Below, in pieces: positions 10,011 to 20,995 of a DNA stretch of 64,000 nt. A program made the translations under genes and the position numbers. The stretch covers positions 1 to 64,000 of the forward strand of contig JAJIRX010000667.1 of the NCBI GenBank assembly GCA_023853785.1. The letters are read 5' to 3'. This stretch comes from Psilocybe azurescens (taxonomy: Eukaryota > Basidiomycota > Agaricomycetes > Agaricales > Agrocybaceae). Each line of letters opens with the position of its first letter. Within the stretch, counting starts at the first letter, position 1. The notes beneath the pieces are model-generated. The model ran no database searches and was not told the DNA's origin. It saw only the letters and a program-made list of their open reading frames with translations.

Positions 10011-12239
10011 ATGCCTGCTACTACTAGGTCTACCACCAAAGCTACACCTGCTGCTTCTGCTGTTGCTTCTAATAGCAGGAAGAGGCAAGGGTCTAGTGCT
10101 GCTCAGACTGCTAAGAAGAGATTAAGGTCTGGTTCAAACAGGGCAGCCAAGACAGATCTAGAGAAGGAGAAGGAAGGAGGAGAGGGAGAGGAGGGGGGGA
10201 GGAGGAGGAGGGGGAGGAGGAGGAGGAGGAGGAGGAGGAGGGAGGGGGGAGGAAGGGGAGAAGGAGGACAGGGAGGAAGGGGAGAAGGAGGACAGGGAGG
10301 AAGGGGAGAAGGAGGACAGGGAGGAGGGGGAGAAGGAGGAGGGGGGGGAGGAGGGGGAGGAGGGGGAGGAGGGGGGGATGGAGCAGAGTTACCAGATCTG
10401 GAGGAGATGGTGGTTGATAAGTTGAGGAAAGGGGGAGAAGAGGGAGGAAAGCAACTTTGAAGAAAGAGGTCAAGAAGTAAGAAGTTATTGACTATATTTT
10501 AATTTATTTCTAACTTTATTTTCAGATCAAAACAGCGTAGGACAACTGCAGAGAAAAATGCAGCTGTTGAAGCTGAGGAAGCTAAGCGGATTAGGAAACA
10601 GACTCAGTGAGTTTGTTTTTGTTATTTGTTTATATATATATATTAAAATATTTTAAGCACTTTAAAAGTTCTGGCAGAAGGAGGTGATTCAGTTGCACCT
10701 CCTTGGCGTTCAGCACCAGTCTCTACAATTGAGTCTCTTCTGACTGCTATTTCTTCAACTGGTGGTACTGGAACTGCAGCTATCAATGCTGAAGCTACAA
10801 CTCTGTCTGCTGCTGCCCCAAGCATCAATGATGCTCCTACTCCTCTCGTCTTAACCACTACAATGTCTTTGCCTGCTCCAGATATTTCTGCTCCAGTTGC
10901 TATCAGTTCAGAGGAGCAGAAAACATCTGAAAACAAGCTTTCTGATGAAGGTTGGTGTTTATATTTATATTTGTTTTAATTAATTATTTAATTATAAACA
11001 GATGCCACTATGGAAAGCCCACCTCGTCCTGAAGGTTCTTCTCGGGCTACAGGTGGCATTTTTCGAGGCTGAGCAGTTGGATTGACTTATAATCCAGTTG
11101 ATGATGAAGATCTTCATTTCTCACCTATTTTCAACAAAGTAAAGGGCTTTGTTCTTTTGTATTCATCTGTTTTGGATCCTTCTCAGCTTCAGGCAACAAA
11201 TATGAGGCCTAGCATGCGGGTTCCTGTTACTGTCAACAAAAACTTGGGGCCAGTTTTGCAAAATGTTGCTAGTCTTTTGAACCAATCACCAGTAAGTTTT
11301 TCATAATACATACTAATTTAAATTTCTATCTGATTATATTTAGAAAATCGTATTCTTATCTGGGATGCTATAGATGAACTTTGGGACATGAAGGGTTTCT
11401 ACAATAATGCAGTGGAATCCAATGATGAAATTTCATTCAAAGTTCATAACGGTAAACAAACTCTTCATATTCTTTGTGTGAGTATTATATAACAAGCTCA
11501 GCATGCTAAATATTACTAATTCAATGCTATAGAGCTCTTTTGAGCCTTCGATTTTTTTTCTTCTATTGCGCCATCACATGCTCGATCTCTTCAGGCTGCA
11601 TCTCTTCCACCTATCTCTCGTTCTGTCACGCCACACAGTGTTCTGGTCCACACTCGCTCTCCTTCACTATCTATATCAACATCTGGTGAGGTTAAAACCA
11701 GTAACATCAACACCACTGCTGCTGAAGAGACTATTTCTCGTAAACCATTCACTCCTTATGAGTCCACCCTTGCTTCTGTTCTCAAGGTTCCAATGGACCT
11801 GACACGTCAGCACCCACCCAAAGACCTTCCTGGCCAGTATCGCCGCTATTGTGCTGTTAGTGCTGCTCTTGACCAGATGGCTAAAATCTCAAAGTGGCCT
11901 GACAGACCACCAACTGAGAAGCAAGTCATCGAGCTTTTCATTGGGAAGAGTCAATGGAGTAACATGTGGCGTCCAACTTTTAAAAGGGCTGCTCAGTATT
12001 TTCCCAAGATGAGCAAGTGGCTTAATGGGGATTCTGATAGCATGACAGCAGTAGAGCTCTGGGGTGCTGATGCAAGGTATACTTTGAAAATTTACAGGAA
12101 TGGATGGATAATGATGGAAAGATGCTAAAGAAGGAAAAAGTTGTTGCTGTTGAGGAAAAGGTCAGAGCAAGTTCATCAAAGGATACATCTGAGCAGGAGA
12201 AGTCAAAGAAGAAGAAGAAGAAGAAGCAATCTGAGCAGT
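10011..12239 (+). CDS. KDZ element upstream gene: spliced, basic-acidic N-terminal part or separate accessory protein
   Basis: The ATG at 10011 opens MPATTRSTTKATPAASAVAS followed by a lysine/arginine-rich stretch and a GGA-encoded low-complexity run (10155-10380). Probable later exons are 10527-10607 (charged, EAEEAKRIRKQTQ), about 10669-10950 (Ser/Thr/Ala-rich), 11002-11292 (DDEDLHFSPIFNKVKGFVLL), about 11344-11450 and about 11560-12239. The last encodes HPPKDLPGQYRRYCAVSAALDQMAKISKWP and a lysine-rich end. Introns of 50-75 bp have GT-AG ends. The frame changes inside the polypurine run and at 11070 (TGA). I do not recognise a domain. It may be the N-terminal part of the transposase or an accessory DNA-binding protein. 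Confidence 0.55.
10155..10380 (+). repeat. Polypurine (GGA)n/G-run tract
   Basis: About 225 bases with almost no pyrimidine on the plus strand, rich in runs of three to nine guanines and AGGAGGACAGGGAGGAAGGG units repeated at 10250-10330. It is within the first coding exon of the KDZ gene and would encode Gly/Arg/Glu repeats. It could form G-quadruplex or triplex DNA, and its length is likely unstable, which would explain the frame change across it. Confidence 0.85.
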
Positions 12240-12337
12240 AAGTAGGAAGAATATAAATATATGCAATGTACTTTTGAATGTTTTAAAATCTAACTGTTTG
12301 TATACTGTGATTTTTCAGATCTTTTATAACAATCTAC

Positions 12338-14439
12338 TTGATGGCTATATCACCTTTACTTCCTCTATTCTGGCTGCTTATCTGTCTTGCATATCTTCCT
12401 GGTGTATCAGCATCAGGACCAACAACACCATTTCCTAATATTACATTTTTGGCTTTTAGCAATTTTGTGTCAACAACATTTAATCCAGATATTTCTTTGG
12501 AAACTGTGCTGCTAGTCTTTTTTCTCTAGTAGAAAATCCAGACTTGCTTAATTTACATGCTCGCCAAAAGCATCCAAGTTTACAGGATGAAAAGCGCATA
12601 ATTGCTACAAGTTGGATAAAGACTTTGAGTCGTGCATTAAAAAATCGACTTGATACTGGTCTTTCTATGCTTTTCAACAAAACCAATTTATGTCTGATAC
12701 CTGGGAAACTGTATTAGCTGTAAAGCTTGATAAATTTTCTGAAGTTCTTGGTCTTACACCCTATAAACAAGGTGCTTTCTATCAAAAGTTGGAAAATGTT
12801 TCTCAAAAGTGTATTGAACCAGTGCGGATAATCTGCCCTCTTAACATGATTTGTATAACTCCATTATGCAGATCTCGACATATTAGGGTATATACCCGTG
12901 GATGTGATTTACCATTGGTGACTTTGCTCAAAGGATCATCTATATTTAAAAATGTCCCTGTGTTAACAGGAGAATGCACCAAATGCCACACATTATATTC
13001 TGCAGATCATCAAACTTATTATAATAATGACACTCGTAATGAGAGATATCTAAATTTTCCTAAATACATCCAGATTGGAAGCAATATCTGGGTTGATTAT
13101 GTTTTGCAAATGCACTAATAAATGGCATATACTCATTTCATGCATCTGCAAATACATATACTCAATATTGGAACAATGGCTTTGGCACTATTGATTCTGC
13201 TAATATATTTAAACTTAGTCAGAAACAAGTCTGGCAAGCTTTTGTACGGCACTCTATTAGGGTTGTGGCTGCATCTTTACACACAACATTTGAAACTATT
13301 TCTGATATTGATATTGATGATCTTACTCAGCATGCCTTTGCTATACTTGGAAATGGTGGTGAAATTCCTGGTGCAAGAGAACATTCTTGTTCTGATTGTA
13401 CCAAGCCATACAAAGAGACTGTTCAAGACAAAGATCCTATTCCAGGTACATTACCTGTTAAGCTATATACTTTAGATGGTGTTGTTATGGGGCCACAGGT
13501 TTGTTTTTTGGCTTTTGTTTTATTTTTAAGTTTATACTAATTTTGTGAACTTAGATTTGTGCTTTTGATGGTTGCACCAATGATCTTATTAATGCACGTG
13601 GTGGTTCACTTTGTACAATGCATGAAGTTGAACTTGCAAACAAATGCCGGATGGCTGGCTGTGACAGTGATAAATTTGAAGAAACTCAAGCTTGCAGGCA
13701 ACATCAAGACAACTGGAAGCAAAGTGTGCAAGCCCGTAGTAAAGAAACTCTCAATGGTATACGTCGCATTCTTCAAAGGCCTGGTGAACATCAAGAATGG
13801 CAACAAATTCCTGAAGGAGCTATTCAGCAACCACATGATGAAGAGATTGATGAGAATACTCATTCTACACAACAACGAAAACATTATTTTTCACCTAATC
13901 GTTCATATTGTGTTGAAACTGCATGTGCACCTTGTGGAGTTGTTCTTGCATGGACTAAATTTGACAAGTCTGAGTCTCCAACAAATATTCTCCGCTGGCT
14001 AGAGCATCTATTTCCAAATAAAGATGAAAGACCAGCTTACATTTGTATTGATAAAGCATGTCAAGTTTTTAAAACAGCTGTTAAACTCAAGTTATGGAAT
14101 GAGTGGAAACAGACAACTCGTTTTATTGTGGACTCTTATCACTATACCAATCATAAGGCAACTGATGAAGTTTTCCGGAAATGGTGTAATCCTGCACCCA
14201 AAGATGGCAGTGCTCCAAATCTTGTGGGTGAAAAAGTTGATGAAAATGGAAACCTCATTCAATATAGAGAATTTAATACTCAAGTCTGTGAGCAACTTAA
14301 TGCTTGGCTTGGTGGCTATGAATCTATCTTAAAGCGAATGACATCCAAAAATTTCAATTGGTTTATACATACAATGTTGGTTTATCATGTGAAGCATGTT
14401 CTTGGCAGGTTATCATCTTCAAAAATGAGGACTCAATAG
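12338..14439 (+). pseudogene. KDZ transposase with CxC5/CxC6-like cysteine clusters (frameshifted)
   Basis: Blocks in order: MAISPLLPLFWLL at 12338, SLVENPDLLNLHARQKHP at 12527, MSDTWETVLAVKLDKF at 12690, GECTKCHTLYSADH with YLNFPKYIQIGSNIWVDYV (12970-13110), CSDCTKPYKETV (13390), an intron at 13500-13556, CAFDGCTNDLINARGGSLC and CRMAGCDSDKFEETQACRQH (13560-13700). The C-terminal part holds YICIDKACQVF, RFIVDSYHYTNH and FNTQVCEQLNAWLGG (14040-14310). The cysteine blocks match my knowledge of the CxC5 and CxC6 clusters of KDZ transposases. The D, D and E of the last three blocks may be the RNase-H-fold catalytic residues (inference). One-base shifts near 12500, 12670 and 13105 break the frame. 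Each is small, so sequence error is possible. Confidence 0.8.
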
Positions 14440-14573
14440 ATGATGAAAGTAGTGAAGAAGAGGAATCTAGTGCAAGTAGTAATAGTAGCCAGAGTAGCAG
14501 CCAGACAACCCAAAGTGATGAAAATAGTGAGTCAACAGATAGTAGTGATGATGAAATGCATGTCTCAGATTGA
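14358..14573 (+). pseudogene. Acidic serine tail of the KDZ protein in a shifted frame
   Basis: Directly after the transposase frame stops at 14439 (SSSKMRTQ), the neighbouring frame carries DDESSEEEESSASSNSSQSS and ends DSSDDEMHVSD at 14573. Acidic Ser-rich tails at the C-terminus are common in such transposases, so a one-base shift near 14435 may have detached the tail. It is equally possible that the tail frame is read through an intron I cannot place. Confidence 0.45.
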
Positions 14574-14634
14574 ATAAATATTATACAATTTTCTCTATTT
14601 CATTAATTAAGTCTAGTAAACTCAAAGATAAACA

Positions 14635-15000
14635 GAGTCCAGTGGATTTCACTGGACTCTATTTATTTTGATTTCTACTTATTTATTGTATTAAGCTTAT
14701 CAGAGTCCAGTGGACTCCAGTGGACTTGCTTATATACTAAGTGTAAAAAGATAAACAGAGTCCAATGGAGTCCACTGGAGTCCACTGGACTCTATTTATT
14801 TTGATTTCTACTTATTTACTGTATCAAGTCTACCAGAGTCCAGTGGACTCCAGTGGACTCCAGTGGACTCCAGTGGACTCTATTTATTTTGATTTCTACT
14901 TATTTACTGTATCAAGTCTACCAGAGTCCAGTGGACTCTGTTCACCTTTACACTTAGTATATAGGCAAGTCCAGTGGAGTCCACTGGAGTCCATATGGAC
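14635..15000. repeat. Right subterminal repeat array of the KDZ element
   Basis: Clusters of AGAGTCCAGTGGACTCCAGT words near 14635, 14702, 14757, 14835, 14925 and 14970 alternate with copies of a roughly 60-bp spacer containing CTATTTATTTTGATTTCTAC. The right side is thus a larger tandem duplication of word cluster plus spacer, unlike the compact left array. The terminal block CCATATGGACTGTGTGGGGG mirrors the left end. Confidence 0.83.
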
Positions 15001-15032
15001 TGTGTGGGGGATGGTAAAGTACTGACCATGTG

Positions 15033-15909
15033 CGTCAGGATGAGACCGGCATCTTCGGTGGAACGTTGACGTATACCTCTGATTTGATTTGGGTGGAAGA
15101 CGTCTGAAGCGACGCCCGTCGAACTGAATGCGATTGGAAAGCATTTTCTCAATCAATTTACCAACGGTATTCAGGAGCACAATGGGCCTGAATGCCTTTG
15201 GAGCAGAGTAGGAGGGCTTGTTCGGTTTCAGAATGATAACCGACATGGACCCCTTGAAGTGCTTAGGCCAGTGCCCCACCCTAAGGCAGGCATTGGCGAA
15301 GCGAGTAAGACAGTGAAGATGTGGGTAGGCCCCGCATCAACATCTTGAGATGAGACCACTTGATGTGGTCTGGCCCAGGGGCTGACACGTTGGAGCAGGA
15401 GGCCAAAGCCTCCCGCATCTCAAGTGCAGAGAATGGGACCCATCTCCGAACGGGCATGTCGGGGATGGAGTCGAGGATGTTGATGTCGAACGCGCGGTCT
15501 GATGCCGAGTTGTAAGTGTTGTGGAGAGCATCCCACAACTGAGGAAGGGCGTGGCAAGGCTGCCCCTGATATTGAATAGCCTCGCACGGTGGTAACTTGC
15601 GCTGTTGGACCCAAGACATGAGGTCCCAAGTGCGTCTGTTGGTAATGGATATTTCTGTGATCCTGGAATCAAAGAACACCCGTTTGGCGTTTTTAACTGC
15701 TTTGCGATAGAGCTTCCAGTCCTCCGGAGAACCATGTTCCCGGTAAGCCTGAAGCACGACTGAACACTCATCCGTCCACCACGGCTTTGAGTGTCTTGTA
15801 ATAGTGATCTCCTGGAGCAGGTTTCCCATGCTGCAGAGAACAAATCAGCAATGGCTTGTGCCACTGTGTCAATCTGGTTGGGTGTGTTGAGAGGAGCGTG
15901 CTCGTCCAC
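15033..15909 (-). pseudogene. L2 ORF2 RT N-terminal half (fingers)
   Basis: The minus-strand ORFs at 15829-15281 and 15279-14896 carry MSWVQQRKLPPCEAIQYQGQ, PGPDHIKWSHLKMLM, then MSVIILKPNKPSYSAPKAFRPIVLLNTVGKLIEKML. These are the fingers and the conserved KP...YRPIVLLN region of LINE RT. Reading continues across the KDZ insertion at 8106. The joined gene is not open: shifts occur at about 15090 and 15300. Confidence 0.87.
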
Positions 15910-16750
15910 TTTAATGGCGAACTCTCCCTCAATGACTCTGACAAAGCGGATTTGCTCCTCTCTGTCAGCTTTGAGAGCTCTGCGGGCGTGGCCCCAGAAT
16001 CAGCAGAGATCGATAAGGTAGTGGCAAGCGGGATGTGATCCGACTTCGCCCATGGCGTTGTGCACTCGGGTGACCTGTGCTGTCAGAGTCTGGTCCGGTT
16101 GCACGAATACCAAGTCAATCACTGTTGAGCAAAAGCCTTGGATGCGGGGGTAGAAGGTTAGCCCCAGGTTCACAAAAGGAGCCCATTGCAAGCCTAGTTC
16201 CGCCCGCGAGTGTTGAGGAGTTGAGTGGCAACTCCTGGATGGCCGTGATGGCCTCCATCCCATTCCTGGGAGTGGATGTTGAAACCCCCCATATAAATGA
16301 AGGGCGGCAGTGAGGCCGCCTCCTCCCGCAAGGAGGAGAGCCGGCCGTATGGGTTTCATCTGAGTAGACATTCATTAAATTGTAGCTCTGTCCATTTGCA
16401 AACAGGCTGAGAATTAACACATCGCGATGATCAATAAGATCGTGACACATCGAGGGGCGAAACTCCTTCAAGCGGTTAGACACATAGGCCATAACCCTTG
16501 GGCAAGTATCGGGTTCAGGATTACGCACCATAGGCAACCAGGATGGATGCAATGGGGCGCCAATGACGTCATCGCCAGACTTACGAGAAGTAGACGGTGC
16601 AGAACGTACAAACCTCCAGGGAGGTTCTTGGATAAAAACAATATTGTACGCTAATACAAAATGTTTGAGTATAGTTTCTATGCTTAGGCTGGACTTTGCG
16701 CAATTGAAACTCAAAATTCTAACCGGAAGGTCCTGGACGGCTTGACTCAT
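15910..16750 (-). pseudogene. L2 ORF2 APE-like endonuclease
   Basis: The frame starts ATG at 16750 (MSQAVQDLPVRILSFNCAKSSLSIETIL), with VFIQEPPWRF (QEP catalytic glutamate region), NLMNVYSDETHTA, and a LDFVFVQPD-like stretch ending in HNAMGEV. In this copy the GGDFN box is altered (IWGVSTSTP) and the terminal SDH box is lost; L4 still has SDH (MSESDHILLA). An APE-type endonuclease nicks target DNA to prime reverse transcription. The ATG is shared by the other copies and lies just beyond the ORF1 stop, a tight two-ORF layout. Confidence 0.85.
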
Positions 16751-16751
16751 C

Positions 16752-18702
16752 CTAATGACTGCTGGTTAGGGATTGACAGTGCGCGAAAGAATTCGCTCGT
16801 ACCTGACAATATTTCTTGACATGCCAAAGCTGATCAAACCTGTGACTCCAGAACACGCAAGCGCGCTCATGGGCACCGTGATTCTTTCCGCAATTTGGGC
16901 AGTGAGGGGTGTGAGGGCAGGGCTCCCCACCAGGCGATAGGTGCCTGAGGGGGTCCGCCGGATTGCCTTTGCAGCAGCCTGCAACGGCGCCGGTGCTCCT
17001 CCAGCTTGTGAGGACCAGAACAACGCGGGCATTTGACAGCGACCATGTGGCAGCAGCCGACAGGATGACCCCACTTCCAACACCGAGTGCAGAGGGGGAC
17101 ACCGGAGCTCTTTGAACTAGAACGTATCCAGAGGGGGGCGACCCCTGAACATGAACTGTTTGTCAATGAGCTGGCGAGCGCGGGCACCGGAGGCAGTGTC
17201 CCAGATGTCAAAGAAAGCAATAGCGGTGGTGCTTGCCTTGGATGTGCAAACTATGTGGGAATCCCCGCATAGAATGTGCGATGAGGACCAAATGGGGGAG
17301 GCTTTGAGTGCCGAAGCAACCTCTTCCTGTTCGGTGAGATGATCCAGGTCATAATGAGTACCTTGGAACCGAGGAACATCAACAATCCGTAAGAACGATT
17401 TGGACGTGGGCATGCTGACCCATGGCGTGAACTTGTGGTGGGTCTTAAAATGAGCAGTGACCACACCGCTGGAGGATCTCCGTGTTGCATTCGCTGGGGA
17501 CTTTGTCAGTGGGTACGGAGTACCCATCGTAGGCAACTTCAACACCAAGGACCTTAACGCAAAGGCCCTGGCGGAGGAGGACGTCTGCAGAGAGGTCCTT
17601 GAACAAAGTGGTGAGATTAGCGTCTTTCGCATGATCTCCCACGTCGATGAGCATCTGGCACCTGGAGGGGCCGTGTGCAGTGTAGTCCGGGATCCTCCTA
17701 CCCTTAGCGGGAGGGGGGGCGGGACGGAGGGGCAGCTGGCGTAGCTGGCTGCTGGATGTGCGCCTTCTTGCGAGCAGCCTCAGCGTAGGAACGCGGGGCA
17801 GGACGCACGGGGCGGGTAGATGTGGGAGGCACTGGGGGGGCCTCTGATTGGGCACAACCGGTTTCTTGGCCGGAGGGCGGGGTTGAGGAGGAGCAGGGGG
17901 AGGAGGAGGAGGCTTATCAGCCCACCCTTTCCCTTTATCCTGCTGTGCTCGAATAGGAGGCCTGGCCTGCGCGCTCCTACGAGAGGAGCGAACAGGTTCA
18001 GCTGGGGTCATAACGACATCATCATCGCCAGCACCACCGTGGTCAGACCAAGCGGGGGGGGAGGAGATGCGGAGAGGGTCTGGGGAAGCAGGACTGATGG
18101 CCAATGGCCTTCGAATAGTGTCCTCTTCTGCAGCAAATAGGTCCGCAACCGCACAGATTGGGAGGGTGTTATCGGGAGTGGGAGTAGTACCCAGGTCCCC
18201 AGTGAAGGTCTGGTGGGTGAAATCCACCAACGCCTGAGCTAGAGATGCCCCCATAGGGGACAAATCAAGGTCGATGTTAGATGAGTTGACATACCCAACA
18301 ATCATCCTGAGTGCTCCCAATATCCTATGGCTATCTTTTACCACATCAGCATGGCCGTAACTGAGTGATAGGTATGAGGGGGAGTCTTCCATATCTTCGT
18401 CCTCAGACCTTGCCGGCGAGGGGAGCGTCGGAGGGCTGGGTGGTGTTGTCCCTGGCAGTAACTGTGGGAGTGCGATGACAAGACGACTGCATCGAGGATG
18501 TGGCAGAGCGACTGGGTTGGGCGTGCGTGCTCCCTCGTGAAGCAGGGACCGGGCCTTGACTATAGGTATCTTGAACAGCAGGAGCGCCCACTGTAGGGAC
18601 CAGGGATGCAGTCGGCGAAGGTTGAGCTGCGGATGGTTTGACTCTGGAGGCTGCCGTCTGAAAAGGAGACGGTGGCCTTGTGGGTTGCTGTTTAGGCGGC
18701 AT
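16752..18702 (-). pseudogene. L2 ORF1, most complete copy
   Basis: The start at 18702 reads MPPKQQPTRPPSPFQTAASR and is conserved in L3 and L4 (MLPKQQP). The protein then has a Ser/Thr-rich N-terminus, an acidic MEDSPSYLSLSY segment (18392), a proline-rich middle (18000-17750), a folded part with VLGVEVAYDGYSVPTDKVPSE and VDVPRFQGTHYDLDHL (17550-17340), then three knuckles, CTRCWKWGHPVGCC, CPRCSGPHKLEEH and CPNCGKNHGAHERAC (17100-16860). The second half is in a different frame from the first, with at least two shifts, near 17480 and 16980. It likely encoded about 640 residues. Confidence 0.83.
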
Positions 18703-18725
18703 AACTCAGTTGAACCAAGCTACTT

Positions 18726-19321
18726 GTGCCCATTTTTAGTATCCGTGATTATGTAATTTGATCGCTTTTGTCTTCTGGTCGGACAATATTAAATGGCCTT
18801 GTTCTCAACAAATAGAATAAAAAATATCTGAAACTAAAAGGGTAGTATTTTGTCTTTCAATAGATCACGACCTCAGATTTACATGTAAAGTCATCCATTA
18901 TTACGTTGACAGTACATAAATCAGTCAACTTCCACACTTTTTAGTGCTCATGCTGAGTTTAGAAGGATAGAGCATTTCCATTGTTGTATTTAATCTAGAT
19001 AATTCATGAATAATACATTTGAGACTATTATGAGTACATATACACATTTTTAGGCAGCAGAAACACTTCTGAGCATGAATATTGTGATACAGATTTGATC
19101 ACCAGTTTGAATTGAATTTATACAATCAGAACTAAGCATCTTGCAGAGTTTCTATTGAATAAATCTTTTCAAAATTTCAGAAATGTATGAATTAGAGACA
19201 TTGAATTAAAGAGTTAAAATTTCAGGTATATTGAATGTCTTAGTTCTCGAAAAGAGGTTGTTTACACCTGAGCACTACCAGAAATTGTGATTACATAATC
19301 ACGGATACTAAAAATGGGCAC
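18726..19321. mobile_element. AT-rich MITE with 33-bp terminal inverted repeats
   Basis: The ends GTGCCCATTTTTAGTATCCG (18726) and its inverse (to 19321) match over about 33 bp, including TGATTATGTAAT. The 596-bp interior is AT-rich and non-coding. It sits in the L2 5' UTR, between GAACCAAGCTAC and GTAGTACTACCGG, where the other LINE copies are continuous. I cannot see an exact target duplication. The superfamily is unassigned. Confidence 0.8.
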
Positions 19322-19449
19322 GAGTAGTACTACCGGTGGTGGTAATGCTGGGTGTGGTTACCCAAGTAGATCTTCGTTGAGAACGTTGTTGACGATGAGC
19401 AAGTTTTTCTCACGGTGGCTATGTGGCAGTACCGGAACAAGAAAGGATG

Positions 19450-20540
19450 TACAGAACGTGATTCCTGACCCTCTATCACTGGATTGATCATCACACTCCC
19501 AAAACCAGCTGAATAGACAATGGTGTTGTCTGCTAACTTGACTGGGACGATGTAGGGCATGTAATTCGCGTATCTATGCGCGATGTGGTGTCATATGACT
19601 AGTGGCACCTGTATCTGCGAGCCAATCAAAGTTAGCATCGCTGTGGGAGGTGTTTGAAGCGGATGTAGACAGTGCACTTGCATTTCCAGCAAATTCTGGC
19701 TTGGGATCCTTCTCAGTGGTCTCCTGCGCTTTCCTGGCCTTCTGACCTCTGTTCTTGTACCTAGTGCGGACACTTTCCTTCGCTTTCTCTTGAGAGTTGA
19801 GATATCGGCTGCATTCAGCTTGCATGTGGTTGTTCATGCCGCAAAACGTGCAGAGAAGCGTAGGTGGCGCAGGAGTGCAAGATGACGATGCTGCGAGCGC
19901 AGAGGCGATGCTGGGAGTGGCAGAAGCGCGATGGCAACATTGGGACTCCTCTGTGACAATGGCCTGTTGAATGGTGGTCTTTTCAAGCTTGTCCATGAGC
20001 AATAGAGACGAAGCAAAGCCGCTGAACTCGTCTGGAAGCGCCCCTAATGAGTGTCATGCTTGCCAGCTCATCATCTAGATTGGTGAGAGTGAAGTCCTTA
20101 GGCCAAAGATCTTGAATTCTGTGAATGGCAGTGTCCACCCTGTTCATCGGAGACTGCAGAGATTCGTCTTCTTGCTTCCTGATTGAGAACAGGTCGTCAT
20201 AGGCATTGAAGCGTGCGCCAGGACGCATCTGGAGGTGTACCAAAGCAAGGGCAGCCCACATAGTGACTGGATCGTCCAAAATAGAGGCAAAATGAATCTT
20301 CTGATTTTCTTCAACAGCCAGATAGATGTAGCCAGCTGCCTTGTCCAATTTGGTATTCCAAGTGTCGAGTGCGGCCTCCTAAGTGTCCTTGGGTGGTGAG
20401 GACTGCCTAGGGGCCTTGGATTGACTGGAAACGATGTGCCAAACGCCCTGGGCATGAAGCCAAGCTTGCATTTCACCACACCAAGATGGGTAGTTGGAAG
20501 CATTCAGTTTTGCAAAATTGGGCAGGGATGAAGAAGACAT
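19450..20540 (-). pseudogene. Copia gag-protease (5' part of a Ty1/copia polyprotein)
   Basis: The start ATG at 20540 (minus) gives MSSSSLPNFAKLNASNYPSW, a UBN2/gag capsid-like region (AVEENQKIHFASILDDPV, AYDDLFSIRKQED), a CCHC knuckle CTFCGMNNHMQAEC near 19850, and an aspartic protease motif WLADTGATSHM near 19610. The frame is broken: a TAG follows PPKDT near 20382, and shifts lie near 20040 and 19570. The sequence ends abruptly at the 5' terminus of LINE L2 (19449). Integrase is missing at this locus. Confidence 0.87.
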
Positions 20541-20731
20541 GATTCTGAGAGATAGGAGTTATGTGACGTGGTGGTAGTAAGCAGAGACGTGCAGGAACGT
20601 GTGCGAACGTTGTGACGTGATAAGGTGGCGGTACAAGCACGGGCGCCGGCCAGTGCTTGAAAACACGAAGAGTGTGGAAATGAAAAGTTGAGACTTTTGG
20701 TTGAAATTGAGTTTAAAGCGCAATGTGCGCA

Positions 20732-20743
20732 GGGCTCATAACC
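20732..20743 (-). promoter_or_regulatory. Copia primer-binding site, complementary to the initiator-tRNA-Met anticodon arm
   Basis: Immediately inside the LTR the minus strand reads GGTTATGAGCCC. This is the reverse complement of GGGCTCATAACC, the anticodon loop (CAT) and 3' stem region of eukaryotic initiator tRNA-Met. Drosophila copia likewise primes from an internal half-tRNA-iMet rather than the tRNA 3' end. The same word stands at 21097-21108 (GGGCCCATAACC), and a mutated one at about 42296-42307. Confidence 0.75.
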
Positions 20744-20995
20744 TGTTAAAGGTGGCGAGTTCGGAAACGTGCAAGACACCTGTGGTCCGAGTTTTGTGGT
20801 CACACTGTATCAGACAGAGTGGCAATGAGGGCCTGAAGTCCAAAGTGAGTAACTGAGTGTATTGAGACTGAACTAAGCTATCTACTTGCCTGAAGTCCAA
20901 AGTGAGTAACTAAGGAGTTCAAGTGGTGTACTACAGCTACATAGGTGTCTGTCATGTGATCCCATCAATCTGAGTCTGAAATATCAATTCTAACA
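20744..20995 (-). mobile_element. Copia family A 5' LTR (252 bp)
   Basis: On minus it runs TGTTAGAATTGATATTTCAG to CACCTTTAACA, TG...CA with a TGTTA/TAACA inverted end. It contains the repeated ACTCACTTTGGACTTCAGGC block. It matches the 3' LTR at 22909-23161 and the copies at 42308-43597 and 44726-44974. It lies directly before the primer-binding site and gag, as a 5' LTR should. Confidence 0.87.

Larger units (their letters stand above)
8115..15024 (+). mobile_element. KDZ-superfamily DNA transposon, 6,910 bp, TSD ACCATGTG
   Basis: The element lies inside the RT of LINE L2. ACCATGTG is at both edges (8107-8114 and 15025-15032) and only once in the empty sites of other LINE copies, giving an exact 8-bp duplication. 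The left end reads GAGGTCTTTCCTTTCCCCAC and the right end, inverted, CAGTACTTTACCATCCCCCA. Both then run into CCATATGGACTCC and dense TCCACTGGAG subterminal repeats. Inside are a GC-rich minisatellite, a polypurine tract and a spliced gene with KDZ-type cysteine clusters. Eight-bp duplications fit what is known of Zisupton-like KDZ elements. It is the youngest large insertion in L2. Confidence 0.9.
4357..19449 (-). mobile_element. LINE copy L2, split by four later insertions
   Basis: Removing the insertions at 5144-5993, 7068-7536, 8115-15024 and 18726-19321 leaves about 6.25 kb of collinear LINE on the minus strand. It runs from the 5' terminus at 19449 (same ...GAAAGGATG word as L1) through ORF1, endonuclease, RT, RNase H and the C-terminal CCHC into the 3' UTR at 4357. 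The last part of the 3' UTR, seen in L3 and L4, is missing because L1 abuts there. L2 is the most complete copy in the window and the best reference for the family. On its right it joins copia gag-pol sequence, apparently its insertion target. Confidence 0.9.

Noticed and set aside
10111..10473. Minus-strand 120-codon Leu/Pro/Ser ORF
   Set aside because: It is the complement of the polypurine tract in the KDZ exon.
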